A stretch of DNA of 64,000 nt from Zobellia barbeyronii. Lineage in GTDB: Bacteria; Bacteroidota; Bacteroidia; Flavobacteriales; Flavobacteriaceae. This document shows positions 61,017 to 64,000 of the stretch, one piece after another (position 1 is the stretch's first letter; every line of letters begins with the position of its first letter). The stretch covers positions 682,001-746,000 of the forward strand of contig NZ_JACATN010000004.1 in assembly GCF_018603515.1 (NCBI RefSeq), written 5' to 3'. The notes beneath the pieces are model-generated. The model saw only the letters and a list, made by a program, of their open reading frames with translations. It searched no databases and was not told where the DNA came from. Made by a program: the position numbers and the translations under genes.

Positions 61017-64000
61017 TTATCCTACGATGTTTATAATTTTACCTGGCACTACAATTACTTTCTTAGGCGTACGCCCTTGCAATTGCTGCGCTGTTTTTTC
61101 ATGAGCCATTACCGCTGCTTCAATTTCATCTTTACTTAAATCTAAAGGAAGCTCTAGTTTAAAGCGCATTTTTCCGTTGAAGGAAACCGGATATTCTTTA
61201 CTACTTTCCACCAAGTACTTCTCCTCAAATTTTGGAAAGTCTACCGTAGAAATCGAACCTTCATGACCTAATTGCTTCCAAAGTTCTTCGGCAATATGAG
61301 GTGCATAAGGCGATACCAAAATAGCCAACGGCTCTAACACCTTTCTACTACTACATTTCTGAGCACCCAATTCGTTCACGGCAATCATAAAAGTAGATAC
61401 CGATGTATTAAAACTGAAGTTCTCTATATCTTCTTCTACTTTTTTAATAGTCTTATGTAAAGTCTTGTAACTGTCTTTTGACGGCTCATCTTCTGAAACT
61501 GCAAAAGCGCCCTCAGCACCCGAATGATACAAACGCCATAGTTTTTTTAAGAAACCATGAGCTCCCGTAATACCTGCTGTATTCCAAGGTTTGGATTGCT
61601 CCAATGGCCCCAAGAACATTTCATACAAACGCAATGAATCTGCCCCATATTCTTCACAAATAGCATCAGGATTTACAACGTTGTATTTCGACTTGGACAT
61701 TTTTTCGACTTCACGACCTACTTTGTAAACATCATTTTTACCGTCAATAATTTCTCCTTTTTCACCAATAAAAATAGCTTTCTCAAAATCTTCCCCAAAT
61801 TCATCATCCGTTTTTAAACTGTGAATATCTAGTTCATCTGAAGCATTTACGTAATTTACTTTGACATGAAGAGGCATTAAAAAGTTTTTTCCTAAATCCA
61901 ATTCTACCCGAAGAACCTCCACTTTTGGAAATTTCTTTCTCGCCAAATCTTCTAATTCATTAAGTTTCCCTTCGACTTTTCTAGTCAGAAACTCAAAATT
62001 CTCTGGATTATCGGAAGCCAACAATTTATCTACAAGGTTTTTAGAAATGAAAATTGGGTTGTTACTTATAAGTTCTGCATGAAACTTTTCAACTTCATCT
62101 CTATCATAAAACTCATCTGCTTGCGTTATTTCAAACCGCACTTTGTAAACAAAAGCACTAGTACCAGTTATCATACCCTGATTAATCAGCTTTTTAGCAA
62201 ACTCATCTTTGGGCACCAAACCTTTATCGAACATAAACTTCTGCCAGAAACGGCTGTACAGCAAGTGGCCTGTAGCGTGCTCACTACCACCAATATATAA
62301 ATCTACATCTTGCCAGTAGTCAATTGCTTCCTTAGAGAAAATTTCATTCTCATTGTGTGGATCCATGTAGCGGTTAAAGTACTGTGAACTACCAGCCCAA
62401 CCCGGCATGGTATTCAATTCCAACGGAAACACAGTGCTATTATTTATTTCACTATTGTTTACAACGGTATTGGTTACCGTATCCCAAGCCCAAACCTCAG
62501 CATTGCCTAATGGCGGTTCTCCTGTCTCTGTGGGCAAGTATTTTTCAACTTCTGGCAACGCAATAGGCAAGAATTCTTTTTCAATCATTTGAGGCATCCC
62601 GTCTACATAATACACTGGGAAAGGTTCTCCCCAATATCTTTGACGACTAAATACGGCATCACGTAATCTGTAATTTATTTTTCCTTCGCCTTGCCCTAAT
62701 TTCTCTAATTCATAGATAGCTAATTTCATAGCTTTCTTATACGGTAATCCGTTTAGGAAATCAGAATTCGCAATAACCGTTTTATCTTTATCAGCATGTG
62801 CTTCTTCAGAAATATCTACACCTTCAAATATGTTAGGAATAGGAATATTGAAATGCTTTGCGAAGTCATAATCTCTTTGATCACCACATGGTACGGACAT
62901 AACCGCACCAGTTCCATAACCTGCCAATACATAGTCCCCAATCCAAATTGGAATAGGTTCTTTTGTAAATGGATGTTCTGCATATGCACCGGTAAAAGCA
63001 CCTGAAATAGTCTTCACATCTGCCATACGATCACGTTCCGAACGTTTTGCAGTTGCTTCTATATACGCTTCTACCTCAGCTTTTTGAACTTCAGTCGTTA
63101 TTTTAGAAACCAACTCATGCTCTGGCGCCAAAGTCATAAAACTTACCCCAAAAATAGTATCGGGTCTAGTTGTAAAAACATCTATTTTTTCATCATGGTC
63201 CTTTACGTTGAAAACTGCTGAAGCTCCTTGAGAACGACCAATCCAATTGGTCTGCGAATCTTTTAATGGTTGTGGCCAATCTACCGTATTCAATCCGTCT
63301 AATAAACGTTGTGCATACGCAGAAATACGCATACTCCATTGGGTCATCTTTTTACGTATTACAGTGTGACCACCACGTTCTGACACACCGTTTACTATTT
63401 CGTCATTCGCCAATACCGTACCTAGCGCAGGGCACCAGTTTACCTCGGTATCTGCCAAGTACGTTAATCTATATTGTAATAATATTTCTTGTTTTTTAAC
63501 ATCAGAGAAAGCTTTCCAATCAGCTGCAGAAAATGATTCAATATCATCGTCACAAACAGCGTTTACATTGGCATTGCCATCCGCAGAAAATTTAGCAATC
63601 AACGTTTCTACATCTTCCGCCTTATCCGTATCCTTGTTATACCAAGAATTAAAAATTTGTATGAATATCCATTGCGTCCATTTGTAATATTCGGGACTAG
63701 AAGTACGTACCTCTCTGCTCCAATCAAAAGAAAAACCTAATTGGTCTAACTGTCTTCTGTATGTTTTAATATTAGCAGCGGTAGTTACTGCCGGATGCTG
63801 ACCTGTTTGAATTGCATACTGTTCTGCAGGTAAACCAAAAGAATCATACCCCTGTGGATGCAAAACATTAAAACCTTTATGCCTTTTGTAGCGTGCATAA
63901 ATATCACTGGCTATATAACCAAGCGGATGCCCCACGTGCAATCCGGCACCCGAAGGGTAAGGAAACATATCCAAAACATAGTATTTTGGCTTATCGGAAT
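61017..64000 (-). CDS. leuS: Leucyl-tRNA synthetase (5' end outside window)
   Basis: At least 994 codons; the frame continues past the right edge (K-Y-Y-V-L-D-M-F-P-Y-P-S-G at the edge), so only the first few dozen residues are missing. The HIGH motif is H-V-G-H in A-G-L-H-V-G-H-P-L-G-Y, the editing domain lies in the first half, and K-M-S-K-S-K-Y-N-V-V is near the last third. Before KMSKS there is a large insertion (~100 residues more than in E. coli), starting at F-V-Y-K-V-R-F-E. It charges tRNA-Leu. SemiSWEET follows in the same direction. Confidence 0.96.
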   Translation of the reverse strand, partial: SDKPKYYVLDMFPYPSGAGLHVGHPLGYIASDIYARYKRHKGFNVLHPQGYDSFGLPAEQYAIQTGQHPAVTTAANIKTYRRQLDQLGFSFDWSREVRTSSPEYYKWTQWIFIQIFNSWYNKDTDKAEDVETLIAKFSADGNANVNAVCDDDIESFSAADWKAFSDVKKQEILLQYRLTYLADTEVNWCPALGTVLANDEIVNGVSERGGHTVIRKKMTQWSMRISAYAQRLLDGLNTVDWPQPLKDSQTNWIGRSQGASAVFNVKDHDEKIDVFTTRPDTIFGVSFMTLAPEHELVSKITTEVQKAEVEAYIEATAKRSERDRMADVKTISGAFTGAYAEHPFTKEPIPIWIGDYVLAGYGTGAVMSVPCGDQRDYDFAKHFNIPIPNIFEGVDISEEAHADKDKTVIANSDFLNGLPYKKAMKLAIYELEKLGQGEGKINYRLRDAVFSRQRYWGEPFPVYYVDGMPQMIEKEFLPIALPEVEKYLPTETGEPPLGNAEVWAWDTVTNTVVNNSEINNSTVFPLELNTMPGWAGSSQYFNRYMDPHNENEIFSKEAIDYWQDVDLYIGGSEHATGHLLYSRFWQKFMFDKGLVPKDEFAKKLINQGMITGTSAFVYKVRFEITQADEFYDRDEVEKFHAELISNNPIFISKNLVDKLLASDNPENFEFLTRKVEGKLNELEDLARKKFPKVEVLRVELDLGKNFLMPLHVKVNYVNASDELDIHSLKTDDEFGEDFEKAIFIGEKGEIIDGKNDVYKVGREVEKMSKSKYNVVNPDAICEEYGADSLRLYEMFLGPLEQSKPWNTAGITGAHGFLKKLWRLYHSGAEGAFAVSEDEPSKDSYKTLHKTIKKVEEDIENFSFNTSVSTFMIAVNELGAQKCSSRKVLEPLAILVSPYAPHIAEELWKQLGHEGSISTVDFPKFEEKYLVESSKEYPVSFNGKMRFKLELPLDLSKDEIEAAVMAHEKTAQQLQGRTPKKVIVVPGKIINIVG

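Noticed and set aside
1-64000. CRISPR arrays, riboswitches, rRNA genes and prophage genes
   Set aside because: None seen: no regularly spaced repeats with unique spacers, no recognisable riboswitch core, no rRNA and no phage structural or integrase genes.

Overview
The window looks like chromosomal DNA of a marine Bacteroidota, class Flavobacteriia, most likely a Zobellia/Maribacter-type algal-polysaccharide degrader. The signs are low GC, SusC/SusD proteins, several sulfatases, signal peptides ending in A-Q, a T9SS sorting domain, promoters of the form TTTG-N19/20-TAnnTTTG, and lineage-typical families (DUF4271, DUF4296, exonuclease-fused DnaE). The assignment comes from protein families only; no database was searched.

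Layout. (1) 1-8576: end of a carbohydrate-utilisation locus, with three sulfatase genes in a row (one cut by the window edge, one fused to an SMP-30/gluconolactonase domain, one lipoprotein), a membrane-anchored winged-helix regulator on the other strand, and a secreted GH2 glycosidase. (2) 8956-12544, minus strand: GH37 trehalase, glutaryl-CoA dehydrogenase and a TrmN6-type methyltransferase. (3) 12591-15087: two direct repeats of about 511 bp enclose a small cassette on the minus strand. It holds a 52-residue double-glycine leader peptide, a CPBP intramembrane protease and a broken C39-peptidase (bacteriocin exporter) gene cut off at the repeat edge. I read it as a decaying bacteriocin locus. 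(4) 15184-21076: a SusC/SusD pair and a Tat-exported xylose-isomerase-like TIM-barrel protein. (5) 21121-28620: housekeeping genes (rimM, rpsP, exonuclease-fused dnaE, trxA, a DUF58 gene) and tRNA-Asp. (6) 28739-32521: a hypothetical secreted protein and a TPR-lipoprotein histidine kinase/response regulator pair.

(7) 32673-42966: a polyol, probably mannitol, utilisation locus. An outer-membrane beta-barrel protein, a ribose-type ABC importer (binding protein, double ATPase, permease), a mannitol 2-dehydrogenase-family enzyme and a PfkB sugar kinase form one tight operon, consistent with mannitol to fructose to fructose-6-phosphate. Around it are a second dehydrogenase paralogue and two NUDIX-like regulators whose catalytic NUDIX box has decayed. 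Two perfect AAACGT-N7-ACGTTT palindromes and three 21-bp tandem repeats lie in the regulator/operon intergenic region and are strong operator candidates. From memory, a mannitol system with mannitol 2-dehydrogenase and fructokinase has been described in Zobellia galactanivorans; whether this is the same locus needs a database comparison.

(8) 43220-64000: mostly core genes. These include two tiny proteins that are little more than a signal peptide and a T9SS sorting domain, an FKBP isomerase, a LuxE-like protein, tyrS, pyrC, glycosyltransferases, hemD, pckA, a saccharopine dehydrogenase-family gene with an Lrp regulator, ferritin, a zinc peptidase, a SemiSWEET transporter and leuS, which is cut by the right edge.

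The most unusual part is the repeat-bounded bacteriocin-like cassette, followed by the operator set of the polyol locus, the sulfatase-SMP30 fusion and the tandem T9SS-tail mini-proteins.
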